A stretch of DNA of 64,000 nt from Thiomicrorhabdus sp. ZW0627. Lineage in GTDB: Bacteria > Pseudomonadota > Gammaproteobacteria > Thiomicrospirales > Thiomicrospiraceae. Location: positions 124,001 through 188,000 of the forward strand of contig NZ_JARUQR010000003.1 of the NCBI RefSeq assembly GCF_029767005.1, read 5' to 3'. The translations under genes were made by a program, and so were the position numbers. Within the stretch, counting starts at the first letter, position 1; each line of letters starts with the position of its first letter. The notes beneath the pieces were generated by a model. That model did no database searches and was not told where the DNA came from. It worked only from the letters and a program-made list of their open reading frames with translations. Positions 55,825-64,000 of this stretch are shown in pieces.

Positions 55825-57159
55825 ATGACAATCGAAGAAGCTAAGGCGTTTTTGGAAGAAAACCAAATCAAATTTATTCTGGCGCAGTTCGTGGATATCC
55901 ACGGGGTAGCCAAGACCAAATCGGTGCCGGTGCATTGCCTGGAATCGATTGTCGAAGACGGCGCCGGGTTCGCCGGGTTCGCTGTTTGGGGCTTAGGCTT
56001 GGAACCGCATCAGGACGATTACATGGCGAAGGCCGATCTGAGTACGTTGAGCATTGTTCCTTGGCAGCCGGGTTATGCCCGCGTCGCTTGTACCGGTTAT
56101 GTCAAAGACGAGCCTTATGAATACGACACGCGTCATATCATGGAGAAGCAGATCGCACGATTGTCCGAGATGGGCTGGACTTTGAATACCGGTATTGAGC
56201 CGGAATTCAGTCTGTTGAAGCGTGACGAAAGCGGCCATGTGGTGCCGTTCGACGACACTGATACGCTCGACAAGCCTTGTTACGACTACAAAGGTATGTC
56301 GCGTTCACGCGCTTTCCTGGAGAAGTTTGTTGATTCCCTGCAGCAGGTCGGTTTCGATGTCTACCAGATCGACCATGAGGACGCCAACGGCCAGTTCGAG
56401 ATCAACTACACCTATTCAGATGCGAAAACCTCGGCGGACCGCATCACGTTCGTAAGAATGGCCGGGGGCGAAATCGCCAACGATATGGGCATGATCTGTT
56501 CGTTCATGCCGAAGCCGAATGCCAACCGTACCGGTAATGGATTGCACTTCCACCTGTCGATCACCGACGACAAGGGCAACAACCTGTTCAGTGACGATTC
56601 CGACAGCAACAATTTGGGATTGTCAGAAATGGCTTACCACTTTCTTGGCGGCCTGATCCACCACGCCAAGGCGATCTGTGCCTTCGCCGCACCGACTGTT
56701 AACTCTTATAAGCGTCTGGTGGTTGGGCGTTCGCTTTCCGGAGCGACCTGGGCGCCGGCATTCATCAGTTACGGCGACAACAACCGCTCGGCGATGGTGC
56801 GAGTGCCTTACGGTCGTCTTGAATTCCGTCTTCCGGATTCAGGCTGTAACCCTTACTTGGTGACGGCGGCAATTATCGCAGCGGGTATGGACGGAATCGC
56901 CAAGAAGCTTAGCCCGGGTGAACCACGAAACATTAACCACTACGACCTGTCGTTCGAAGAGTTGAAAGAGATGGGTATCGATACCCTGCCGCAGTCTTTG
57001 TTTGAAGCGTTGAATGAATTGGAAGCGGATTCCCTGTTTGTCGAACAGTTCGGTGAGAACTTCATCGAAGAATTCATCAAGATCAAACGTATGGAATGGG
57101 TCGAGTATCAGAGACACGTATCGGATTGGGAATTGAACCGTTACGTCGAATATTTTTAA
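55825..57159 (+). CDS. gmaS: Gamma-glutamylmethylamide synthetase GmaS
   Basis: A 444-residue glutamine synthetase-fold enzyme. Signature blocks: T-G-I-E-P-E-F-S for metal binding, [12 protein letters not shown] characteristic of the GlnT/GmaS branch, G-N-G-L-H-F-H-L-S for ATP, and the [10 protein letters not shown] / R-L-E-F-R-L-P-D-S end motif. It joins methylamine to glutamate using ATP. Without the neighbours it could be called a type III glutamine synthetase; between mgd and mgs genes, GmaS is much more likely. A few bases separate it from both neighbours. Confidence 0.92.
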   Translation: MTIEEAKAFLEENQIKFILAQFVDIHGVAKTKSVPVHCLESIVEDGAGFAGFAVWGLGLEPHQDDYMAKADLSTLSIVPWQPGYARVACTGYVKDEPYEYDTRHIMEKQIARLSEMGWTLNTGIEPEFSLLKRDESGHVVPFDDTDTLDKPCYDYKGMSRSRAFLEKFVDSLQQVGFDVYQIDHEDANGQFEINYTYSDAKTSADRITFVRMAGGEIANDMGMICSFMPKPNANRTGNGLHFHLSITDDKGNNLFSDDSDSNNLGLSEMAYHFLGGLIHHAKAICAFAAPTVNSYKRLVVGRSLSGATWAPAFISYGDNNRSAMVRVPYGRLEFRLPDSGCNPYLVTAAIIAAGMDGIAKKLSPGEPRNINHYDLSFEELKEMGIDTLPQSLFEALNELEADSLFVEQFGENFIEEFIKIKRMEWVEYQRHVSDWELNRYVEYF

Positions 57160-57171
57160 AGGAGAGCGAGT

Positions 57172-58071
57172 ATGTGCGGAATAGTTGGACTTTATTTGAA
57201 GAACCCGGACATGGAAAGTCAGCTCGGTGAGATGTTCGAGCCGATGCTGCTGGCCATGACCGACCGGGGGCCGGACAGTGCCGGTTTTGCAATCTACGGT
57301 GACGAGGTCTCTACAGACATGATCAAGTTCACCCTGCAGCATGCCGACGAGCATTATCCGTGGCATGACCTGGCCGGTAAGCTGGAAGAAGAGTTCGATA
57401 CGCCGGTGTCGGTACTGCACAACGCGAATGCCGCAGTGCTTAAATTTGAAGCGGAAGAGATGGCGGCCCGTGAAGCGATCGAGAAGTTCGCGCCAGACGT
57501 CAAGATCATGAGTGCGGGTCGTTCGATCGAGATTCTTAAGGAAGTCGGTCTGCCGGAAGTGATTGCCAAGAAGTTCAACCTTAAGGGCATGAAAGGCTCG
57601 CACATCATCGGTCATACACGAATGGCGACCGAAAGTGGCGTTTCCATGGAAGGGTCACACCCGTTTTCGACCGGTAAGGATTTGTGCCTGGTGCACAACG
57701 GCTCTTTGTCCAACCATAACCGCTTGCGTGAAGAACTGAAGAAGAAAGGCATTCACTTCGAAACCGAAAACGATTCCGAAGTGGCGGCCGGTTATCTGAC
57801 TTGGCGTCTGCGTGAAGGCGCCAGCGTCGAAGAAGCGTTGGAAAGTGCTATCGAGGATTTGGACGGGTTCTTTACTTTCACCGTAGGGACTCAGAACGGA
57901 TTTGCCGTGGTGCGTGATCCAATCGCCTGCAAGCCGGCGGTCATCGCCGAGACCGATGACTATGTTGCGATGGCATCCGAATATAACGCTCTGTCTACCT
58001 TGCCGGGTGTCGAATCGGCGAAATTGTGGGAACCGGAACCAGGCAAAGTCTACTTCTGGGGCAAAGGCTGA
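57172..58071 (+). CDS. mgsA: N-methylglutamate synthase subunit A (class II glutamine amidotransferase)
   Basis: A 299-residue Ntn-hydrolase domain beginning M-C-G-I-V-G, with Cys2 as the catalytic nucleophile after Met removal, and D-R-G-P-D-S-A-G-F, G-H-T-R-M-A-T and V-H-N-G-S-L-S-N for glutamine binding. Corresponds to the amidotransferase domain of glutamate synthase, split off as a separate subunit. With MgsB and MgsC it transfers methylamine to 2-oxoglutarate from gamma-glutamylmethylamide. AAGGAGAG precedes ATG. Confidence 0.93.
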   Translation: MCGIVGLYLKNPDMESQLGEMFEPMLLAMTDRGPDSAGFAIYGDEVSTDMIKFTLQHADEHYPWHDLAGKLEEEFDTPVSVLHNANAAVLKFEAEEMAAREAIEKFAPDVKIMSAGRSIEILKEVGLPEVIAKKFNLKGMKGSHIIGHTRMATESGVSMEGSHPFSTGKDLCLVHNGSLSNHNRLREELKKKGIHFETENDSEVAAGYLTWRLREGASVEEALESAIEDLDGFFTFTVGTQNGFAVVRDPIACKPAVIAETDDYVAMASEYNALSTLPGVESAKLWEPEPGKVYFWGKG

Positions 58072-58103
58072 TAAACAACCCGTTTAAGCAATGAGGAAAA
58101 ATC

Positions 58104-58781
58104 ATGGAATTCGATTTAAAAAAACAAACCGTTAGAGAGTTGAATCAGGCCTTGCACGATTTGCCTGAAAACTCCCAGGAAACGGTGGTGGTAAATAACT
58201 TGAGCGGAGAACACAACGTGGCGGTCGGAATGGACAGGCCTGCTCAGGTGACAATCAACGGTCATGCGGGTTATTTCTGTGCGGGCATGAACCAGAAAGC
58301 AGACATTACCATCAACGGTAACGTTGGGCAGGGTGTGGCTGAGAACATGATGTCCGGCCGGGTTCACGTCAAGGGAAATGCTAGCCAGTCGGCCGGTGCG
58401 ACCGCGCACGGCGGACTGTTGGTGATCGACGGCGATGCAGCGGCTCGTTGCGGGATTTCGATGAAAGGCATTGATATCGTCGTTAAGGGTAACGTCGGCC
58501 ATATGAGTTCTTTCATGGGTCAGTCGGGCTGTCTTGTGGTGTGCGGAGATGCGGGCGAAGCCCTAGGTGATTCGCTGTATGAAGTGCATATCTACGTTAA
58601 AGGCGAGGTGGCTTCCCTGGGTGCGGATTGCATCAAGAAAGAGATGCGTCCTGAGCATATCGAAGAATTGAGCGGGTTGCTTGAAGCGGCCGGTTGCGAA
58701 GACAAGCCTGAAGATTTCACCCGATACGGATCCGCAAGACAGCTTTATACCTTCAAGGTGGATAACGCGTCCGCTTATTAA
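58104..58781 (+). CDS. mgsB: N-methylglutamate synthase subunit B (glutamate synthase GXGXG domain)
   Basis: A 225-residue right-handed beta-helix of the GltB C-terminal type, with repeated G-x-x-G-x turns such as I-N-G-N-V-G-Q-G, V-K-G-N-A-S-Q-S-A-G and V-K-G-N-V-G-H-M-S-S. Structural subunit joining the amidotransferase and FMN synthase parts. CAGGCCTG at 58235. Confidence 0.92.
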   Translation: MEFDLKKQTVRELNQALHDLPENSQETVVVNNLSGEHNVAVGMDRPAQVTINGHAGYFCAGMNQKADITINGNVGQGVAENMMSGRVHVKGNASQSAGATAHGGLLVIDGDAAARCGISMKGIDIVVKGNVGHMSSFMGQSGCLVVCGDAGEALGDSLYEVHIYVKGEVASLGADCIKKEMRPEHIEELSGLLEAAGCEDKPEDFTRYGSARQLYTFKVDNASAY

Positions 58782-58818
58782 TGGCGTTAAATCAAAAGAA
58801 TACGAAAAGGAGTCAGAC

Positions 58819-60141
58819 ATGACTGTTAAACAACCAGGATTGATTGAATCGGCAACCTTCTCCCGTGACGTTATCCATGAAATTCAACGCGCGGCCGAGA
58901 CCGGTATTTATGACATTCGAGGATTCGGTGCGAAGCGTAAAGTCCCGCATTTCGATGACTTGCTGTTATTGGGTGCGAGTATGTCGCGTTACCCATTGGA
59001 AGGTTACCGTGAGAAATGTGGAACCGATGTGGTTTTGGGGACGCGTTTCGCTAAGAAGCCGATCAAGCTAGACATTCCAATCACCATTGCCGGGATGAGT
59101 TTCGGGGCGCTTTCCGCCAATGCTAAAGAGGCATTGGGGCGCGGTGCAAATATGGTCGGAACCAGTACCACAACCGGTGACGGCGGTATGACGCCGGAAG
59201 AGCGTGGTAATTCAAAAACGTTGGTTTACCAGTACCTACCTTCACGTTACGGGATGAACCCGGACGATTTGCGTAAGGCGGATGCAATCGAAGTGGTATT
59301 GGGTCAAGGTGCCAAGCCGGGCGGTGGCGGAATGCTGTTGGGCCAGAAGATCACCGACCGTGTCGCCAAAATGCGTGACCTGCCGAAAGGGATTGACCAG
59401 CGAAGCGCCTGCCGTCACCCTGACTGGACCGGTCCGGACGATCTGGCGATTAAGATCCAGGAGCTGCGAGAGATCACCGACTGGGAAGTTCCTATTTACA
59501 TCAAGATCGGTGCGACTCGTACCTATTACGACGTCAAGTTGGCGGTGAAAGCCGGTGCGGATGTCATTGTTCTTGACGGTATGCAGGGTGGTACGGCCGC
59601 GACGCAGGATGTATTTATCGAGCACGTCGGGATTCCGACGATGGCAGCCATTCCTCAAGCTGTGAAAGCGTTGCAGGAAATGGACATGCACCGTAAGGTC
59701 CAGCTGATCGTTTCAGGCGGTATTCGCAGCGGTGCCGATGTGGCTAAGGCGATGGCGCTGGGTGCCGATGCGGTGGCGATCGGTACGGCGGCTTTGGTTG
59801 CTCTTGGGTGCAACCACCCTAAATGGAGCGAAGAATATCAGAAGATCGGTTCGGATGCCGGTTTCTACGACGATTATCATGAAGGTAAGTGTCCGGCGGG
59901 GATTTCAACACAGGATCCTGACTTGATGGCTAGATTGAACCCGGAAGAAGCGGGTAAACGTTTGGCGAATTACCTTAATGTCTTAACGATGGAAGCTCAG
60001 ACTTTGGCGCGTGCTTGTGGGAAGTCTCATTTGCATAACCTGGAGCCGGAAGATTTGGTGGCCTTGACGGTTGAATCGGCTGCGATGGCTGGCGTGCCTT
60101 TGGCGGGTACCGATTGGATTCCGGGGCAGGTTCGTTATTAA
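58819..60141 (+). CDS. mgsC: N-methylglutamate synthase subunit C (FMN-binding glutamate synthase domain)
   Basis: A 440-residue TIM-barrel FMN enzyme: M-S-F-G-A-L-S near residue 93, G-D-G-G-M-T-P-E-E-R, G-Q-G-A-K-P-G-G-G-G and L-D-G-M-Q-G-G-T-A-A. The iron-sulfur region contains G-C-N-H-P and K-C-P-A-G-I but with a longer, differently spaced insert than classical glutamate synthase, so only two of the three expected Cys are obvious. ATG 58819 has AAGGAG upstream; an in-frame start inside mgsB is rejected. Ends the operon before a strong terminator. Confidence 0.93.
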   Translation: MTVKQPGLIESATFSRDVIHEIQRAAETGIYDIRGFGAKRKVPHFDDLLLLGASMSRYPLEGYREKCGTDVVLGTRFAKKPIKLDIPITIAGMSFGALSANAKEALGRGANMVGTSTTTGDGGMTPEERGNSKTLVYQYLPSRYGMNPDDLRKADAIEVVLGQGAKPGGGGMLLGQKITDRVAKMRDLPKGIDQRSACRHPDWTGPDDLAIKIQELREITDWEVPIYIKIGATRTYYDVKLAVKAGADVIVLDGMQGGTAATQDVFIEHVGIPTMAAIPQAVKALQEMDMHRKVQLIVSGGIRSGADVAKAMALGADAVAIGTAALVALGCNHPKWSEEYQKIGSDAGFYDDYHEGKCPAGISTQDPDLMARLNPEEAGKRLANYLNVLTMEAQTLARACGKSHLHNLEPEDLVALTVESAAMAGVPLAGTDWIPGQVRY

Positions 60142-60189
60142 TTTTTACCTCAGAAGGTGTTTCAGCCGGTAAGTTCCAGCCGGTTTTTT

Positions 60190-60227
60190 AGGGCGGATAA
60201 GCGAAATGTTTTTCCGCCCTTTTTTTG
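60190..60227 (+). terminator. Terminator of the purU-mgd-gmaS-mgs operon
   Basis: A stem GGGCGGA / TCCGCCC followed by TTTTTTTG, about 50 bases after mgsC. A smaller CCGG-rich hairpin precedes it around 60163-60182. Confidence 0.85.
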
Positions 60228-60677
60228 TTATTTAATATTGTATTTAAATACGCCCAGATTGGTGGATTGCCAGCCTAGGTGTTCATAAAAGCCGATGGCC
60301 GCTTTGTTATCGAGGTCGTAGACCAGTTGGGCGCGAGTGCATCCTTGGCTTTTACACCATTCCAGAATGCTTTCAAGCAGTTGCTTTCCTACTTGTTTCC
60401 CGCGAATGTCGACAGCGACCACAAGATCCTCTATCCAGGCTGACTTTGCCCCTTCCGCCGTTGAATAAACCCACTGCGCACTGCACATACCTACAACGCT
60501 TCCATCGTATTCGGCCACCTGAAAACGGCAGTTGGGATCGTCAAGAAGCATGCGTATGCCTTTCATCTGTTTGTCGGCTTCAAAGGTGAAATCTTCTTCC
60601 AGTGCAAACAAGGAGCCAAGCAGTCCGACCATTTGCGGTATGTCTCTGGTGTTGGCGGGTCTGATGTTCAAGTTCAT
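60228..60677 (-). CDS. GNAT-family N-acetyltransferase
   Basis: A 149-residue GNAT protein. The acetyl-CoA motif appears as V-A-V-D-I-R-G-K-Q-V-G-K-Q-L-L (R/Q-x2-G-x-G/A form), followed by A-I-G-F-Y-E-H-L-G-W near the C-terminus. Substrate unknown; proximity to methylamine and ammonium genes might be incidental. Its 3' end abuts the mgs operon terminator. Confidence 0.88.
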   Translation of the reverse strand: MNLNIRPANTRDIPQMVGLLGSLFALEEDFTFEADKQMKGIRMLLDDPNCRFQVAEYDGSVVGMCSAQWVYSTAEGAKSAWIEDLVVAVDIRGKQVGKQLLESILEWCKSQGCTRAQLVYDLDNKAAIGFYEHLGWQSTNLGVFKYNIK

Positions 60678-60775
60678 GTTTTGTTTTGTATCCTTCTCAA
60701 AAATGTTTAATCGACCAATCCGGTTTCGTCAGGCCTGGTTGATTAAGCATATCTGTTGTATAAGTCATCTAAATT

Positions 60776-60806
60776 AAAAAAGCCGCAATAAATTGCGGCT
60801 TTTTCG
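60776..60806 (-). terminator. Bidirectional terminator after amtB
   Basis: A stem AAAAAGCCGCAA / TTGCGGCTTTTT with a short loop, about 25 bases after the amtB stop. Confidence 0.92.
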
Positions 60807-60831
60807 ATTTGCTATTCTCTTTCCAGAGTGA

Positions 60832-62085
60832 TTAGTTTTTATTAGCAAACTCAGGGTATGCTTCCATACCGCATTCTTCAACGTCAAGACCTTCAAGTTC
60901 TTGATCTTTTGAAGGACGAAGCCCCATCGTTTTCTTAATGATGTATAGAACAACGAAAGAAGCGATGAACATCCATGCGAAAGTAGCAACCGTACCGATC
61001 AACTGACCCATGAAAGTCGCGTCGGAGTTACTGAATAGAACTGCGAAGATACCCCAGATACCCGCTGTACCGTGTACAGAGATCGCACCTACAGGATCAT
61101 CCAGTTTCATCTTATCGATAGCGATAACAGACAATACTACGATCAGACCACCTACGATACCGATGAACAGAGCCAGACCAGGAGTCGGAGCCAAAGGTTC
61201 AGCAGTGATCGATACAAGACCGGCTAGTGCACCGTTGATCGTCATTGTAAGGTCAGTCTTACCGAAGATAGCACGGCCAAGCAATGCAGCAGCGATCATA
61301 CCACCGGCAGCAGCAGCGTTGGTGTTAACGAAAACAGCCGCTACAGCGTTTGCTTCATCAACGTTCGAAACCATAAGTTCTGAACCACCGTTGAAACCGA
61401 ACCAACCCATCCATAGGATGAACATACCCAATGTCGCCATTGGTAGGTTAGCACCAGGAATCGCGCGGATTTCACCATTTTCGCCGTATTTACCAATACG
61501 AGGACCGACTAGGATAACCGCAGCCAAAGCAGCCGCTGCACCAGCCATGTGTACAACAACGGAACCAGCGAAGTCTTGGAAGCCTAGCTGATCCAACCAG
61601 CCGCCACCCCATTTCCAGTAACCTTCCATCGGGTAGATGAATGCAGTCATAACAACCGCGAAGATAAGGAAAGGCCAAAGCTTCATACGTTCTGCAATTG
61701 CACCGGAAACGATAGACATCGTAGCCGCAGCGAATACTGCCTGGAAGATGAAGTCAGACATTGCTGAGTAGTAAGGAGCACCTTCACCACCGGCAACAAC
61801 AGCGTCAACAGTATGGTCAGCACCCAACATGAATGAAATGTCAGGGAAGTATGCACTAACAGGATCGCCAGGGTACATGAAGTTGTAACCGACGATTAAG
61901 TACATCGTACATGCAACGCTGTAAAGCAACGCGTTCTTAGTTAAGATTTCAACTGTGTTCTTGCTTCGAACCAGACCCGCTTCCAGCATTGCGAAACCGG
62001 CGGCCATCCACATTACAAGCACAGCGCTCATTAAAAAGTAAAAGGTATCCAGTGCGTAGGATAACTGTAATAAATTTCCTTCCAT
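60832..62085 (-). CDS. amtB: Ammonium transporter AmtB
   Basis: A 417-residue Amt/Rh transporter with 11 predicted membrane helices. Signature regions: A-A-G-F-A-M-L-E-A-G, the pore histidines in S-V-V-V-H-M-A-G-A and I-S-V-H-G-T-A-G-I-W-G, and W-F-G-F-N-G-G-S. It admits ammonium at low external concentration and is gated by GlnK, whose gene lies immediately upstream in the same operon. Differs from the Amt-GGDEF protein at 10.9 kb in having no output domain. Confidence 0.96.
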   Translation of the reverse strand: MEGNLLQLSYALDTFYFLMSAVLVMWMAAGFAMLEAGLVRSKNTVEILTKNALLYSVACTMYLIVGYNFMYPGDPVSAYFPDISFMLGADHTVDAVVAGGEGAPYYSAMSDFIFQAVFAAATMSIVSGAIAERMKLWPFLIFAVVMTAFIYPMEGYWKWGGGWLDQLGFQDFAGSVVVHMAGAAAALAAVILVGPRIGKYGENGEIRAIPGANLPMATLGMFILWMGWFGFNGGSELMVSNVDEANAVAAVFVNTNAAAAGGMIAAALLGRAIFGKTDLTMTINGALAGLVSITAEPLAPTPGLALFIGIVGGLIVVLSVIAIDKMKLDDPVGAISVHGTAGIWGIFAVLFSNSDATFMGQLIGTVATFAWMFIASFVVLYIIKKTMGLRPSKDQELEGLDVEECGMEAYPEFANKN

Positions 62086-62103
62086 AATTTACTCCAAATT
62101 CGC

Positions 62104-62442
62104 TTATAAAGCTTCTTCCCCTGTTTCTGATGTACGCACTCGAATGACCTGTTCTAATGGCAAAACAAAAATTTTCCCGTCACCGATCTTTCCTGTACGT
62201 GCTGTTTCCGCAATGCAAGTGACAACCTTTTCCAAGGCGTCGTCTGACACTGCAACCTCGATCATAATCTTGGGTACATAGGAGATTTCATACTCCGCCC
62301 CTCGATAGATCTCTTTTTGACCTTTTTGGCGACCATAACCCTTAACTTCGATCGCAGTAAGCCCGTAAGTACCTAATTCAGACAGGGCATCACGAACATC
62401 GTCCAACTTATAAGGGTTTATGATCGCTTTAATTAAATTCAT
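62104..62442 (-). CDS. glnK: Nitrogen regulatory protein PII (GlnK)
   Basis: A 112-residue PII protein with the T-loop G-R-Q-K-G-Q-K-E-I-Y-R-G-A-E-Y including Tyr51, the usual uridylylation site, and the C-terminal T-G-K-I-G-D-G-K-I-F-V motif. GlnK blocks AmtB when nitrogen is plentiful. I use ATG 62442, with GGAGGAG upstream and the canonical M-N-L-I-K-A-I start, rather than an in-frame start at 62541. It lies 18 bases before amtB. A terminator-like hairpin sits in its leader. Confidence 0.96.
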   Translation of the reverse strand: MNLIKAIINPYKLDDVRDALSELGTYGLTAIEVKGYGRQKGQKEIYRGAEYEISYVPKIMIEVAVSDDALEKVVTCIAETARTGKIGDGKIFVLPLEQVIRVRTSETGEEAL

Positions 62443-62478
62443 ATACGATCTCCTCCGACAAATGAAAATAATGAAAAA

Positions 62479-62513
62479 GAGCCAACTTACTGATTGAAAA
62501 AGTAATTTGGCTC
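62479..62513 (-). promoter_or_regulatory. Terminator-like hairpin in the glnK leader (possible attenuator)
   Basis: On the minus strand, a 7-bp stem GAGCCAA / TTGGCTC extended by five more pairs after one mismatch, with a 9-nt loop, is followed directly by TTTTT, 37 bases before the glnK start. Its position in the 5' leader suggests control by premature termination, or processing of a small RNA. Further upstream, AACAAC-AG-GTTGTT (around 62585-62598) is a possible operator. No sigma-54 site with correct GG-N10-GC spacing was found. Confidence 0.5.
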
Positions 62514-62661
62514 TAGATGGGTATGGAACAAATACCCGCAACTGACAAGATAATTTAATGCCAGTAAAAAAATATCTATAATAAACAACAGGTTGTTGTT
62601 ATTTGGAGGGGATTTGCGTATTGAGGAAGGATTTTATGCACCAGAATGACGGGTATAAATA

Positions 62662-63261
62662 TTACTCTGGTGCATTGTTGTCATAATGAATGATATTCAA
62701 AAAACGGATTGGCACTTCGATCAGTTCTTCCGGTCCGTGTGAGATTTGTGCGTTATAGGTTAAAGAGTCGCCGGGTTTCATGTGATAGGTCTGTTTACCG
62801 TGACGATAGATCATTTCACCTTCGAGTAGGTACATGAATACCGTTCCTTCATGACTGAAAGCGGGAAAGATTTCACTTTTGTTGTCGAGAGAAATCAGGA
62901 AGGGTTCGAAGGTTTTGCGCGGACCGGTGTCATAAGCCAGTAACTGATAAGTATGCCCGACTTTGGTGCCTCTGCGAACTACTTCCAATGCTTCGTCAGC
63001 TTTGACTAGTTGGGCACCGCCTTCTTCTTCGGAGTCGAATTCTTTGAAGAAAGATGAAATGGGAACACCAAGGGAGCGCGAGATTTTTAGTAATGAGTCC
63101 AAACTTGGAGAGACTTGAGCGTTTTCGATTTTGCTTAACATTCCACGGCTGATACCGGATTGATCCGAGACTTCGGCGATGGTTAGGCCTTGTTTTTTTC
63201 TGACTTTATTGACGACTTTACCGATGTAGACATCGAGAGATTGATTCTGCTTTACGCTCAT
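62662..63261 (-). CDS. XRE-cupin transcriptional regulator
   Basis: A 199-residue two-domain regulator. The N-terminal helix-turn-helix (G-L-T-I-A-E-V-S-D-Q-S-G-I-S-R-G-M-L-S-K-I-E-N, about 25-47) is followed by a C-terminal cupin sensor (H-E-G-T-V-F-M-Y-L-L-E-G-E-M...M-K-P-G-D-S-L, about 135-175). Such proteins often control genes for amines, amino acids or detoxification. Nearby candidates are glnK-amtB and the N-methylglutamate operon. Target and ligand are not deducible. CTTAAC/GTTAAG arms just upstream of its start may be a self-operator. Confidence 0.9.
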   Translation of the reverse strand: MSVKQNQSLDVYIGKVVNKVRKKQGLTIAEVSDQSGISRGMLSKIENAQVSPSLDSLLKISRSLGVPISSFFKEFDSEEEGGAQLVKADEALEVVRRGTKVGHTYQLLAYDTGPRKTFEPFLISLDNKSEIFPAFSHEGTVFMYLLEGEMIYRHGKQTYHMKPGDSLTYNAQISHGPEELIEVPIRFLNIIHYDNNAPE

Positions 63262-63434
63262 AGAGTAATTGCCTTAACACAGTTTTTTGTTATTAAGTTA
63301 AGTGGGATTATACAGAAAATGACGCAGGGGCTTAATAAAAGATACTTGAAAGATGCTTGAAGGGTAAACCGGAACCGGTTAGTTGTTTGATTTAGAGAGA
63401 ATAATGGTGTTTTGAGCGGATACAGGGATGGAAT

Positions 63435-63474
63435 AATTTGGTCGTAACCTGTATGAGATAGTTACGACCAAATT
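63435..63474 (-). terminator. Long perfect hairpin after adk
   Basis: A 14-bp perfect stem AATTTGGTCGTAAC / GTTACGACCAAATT with a 12-nt loop, 7 bases after the adk stop. It lacks a good T-tract, so it may act as a 3'-end stabilising or weak termination structure. Confidence 0.6.
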
Positions 63475-63481
63475 TAAGGAA

Positions 63482-64000
<519 letters not shown>

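Noticed and set aside
55825-57159. Housekeeping glutamine synthetase
   Set aside because: The H-E-D-A-N-G-Q-F-E motif and position inside mgd-mgs indicate gamma-glutamylmethylamide synthetase.
62443-62661. Sigma-54 promoter before glnK
   Set aside because: TGGCAT is present on the minus strand but the GG-N10-GC spacing is not met.

Overview
The window reads as the chromosome of a Gammaproteobacterium with a free-living, probably marine, respiratory lifestyle. The gene content is UbiA/UbiC quinone synthesis, an RXKD-type bifunctional SpoT, RpoH, LuxS/Mtn, Kdo/8-amino-Kdo LPS genes, an aryl-polyene cluster and a complete N-methylglutamate methylamine pathway. This mix fits the Methylophaga / Hydrogenovibrio-Thiomicrospira part of the class, but that placement is an inference; no rRNA or lineage marker is present. 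Coding density is high, and I see no IS element, prophage, integrase or CRISPR array.

Layout. 1-8.3 kb: the end of the atp operon (atpC), glmU, a small unknown gene, ubiA, two unknown genes (one exported), ubiC, recG, and metR divergent from metE. 8.4-16.3 kb: metE, an ammonium transporter fused to a GGDEF domain, and a two-gene unit of a secreted 38-residue-repeat protein and a poly-HAMP chemoreceptor. 16.6-24.7 kb, minus strand: gmk, kdnA, kdnB, kdsB, waaA, rpoZ, spoT, ridA. Here an 8-amino-Kdo/LPS block sits inside the usual gmk-rpoZ-spoT neighbourhood. 25-35 kb: aroK, aroB, an aldose-1-epimerase homologue, a YoaK-like protein, rpoH behind a perfect CIRCE operator, a lone fliS, purT, a GGDEF protein with a degenerate EAL domain, mtn-luxS, a lipoprotein and two tRNAs.

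35.5-49.8 kb: an aryl-polyene (APE) pigment cluster arranged as two converging arms. The plus arm has an ACP, aryl-acyl ligase, hotdog dehydratase, acyltransferase, LolA-like protein and MMPL exporter. The minus arm has an OmpV/MipA-like porin, a COG4648 membrane protein, a KS plus chain-length factor pair, an ApeP-like dehydratase, a ketoreductase, two lipoproteins, a DUF218 protein, a glycosyltransferase and a flavin-dependent halogenase-like enzyme. UbiC elsewhere in the window could supply the 4-hydroxybenzoate starter.

50-60 kb: purU followed by mgdABCD, gmaS and mgsABC, i.e. methylamine to gamma-glutamylmethylamide and N-methylglutamate, and back to glutamate plus a folate-bound C1 unit. 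PurU can release that C1 as formate, which PurT (30.3 kb) can use. 60-64 kb: a GNAT protein, glnK-amtB behind a leader terminator, an XRE-cupin regulator and the end of adk.

Across the whole window the 8-bp palindrome CAGGCCTG occurs 23 times by my count, where about one is expected. It is over-represented between genes and forms the core of several intrinsic terminators. I regard this as the most notable unexplained signal. Next come the repeat-protein/chemoreceptor pair, the CIRCE-rpoH arrangement, the Amt-GGDEF fusion and the halogenase-bearing APE cluster.
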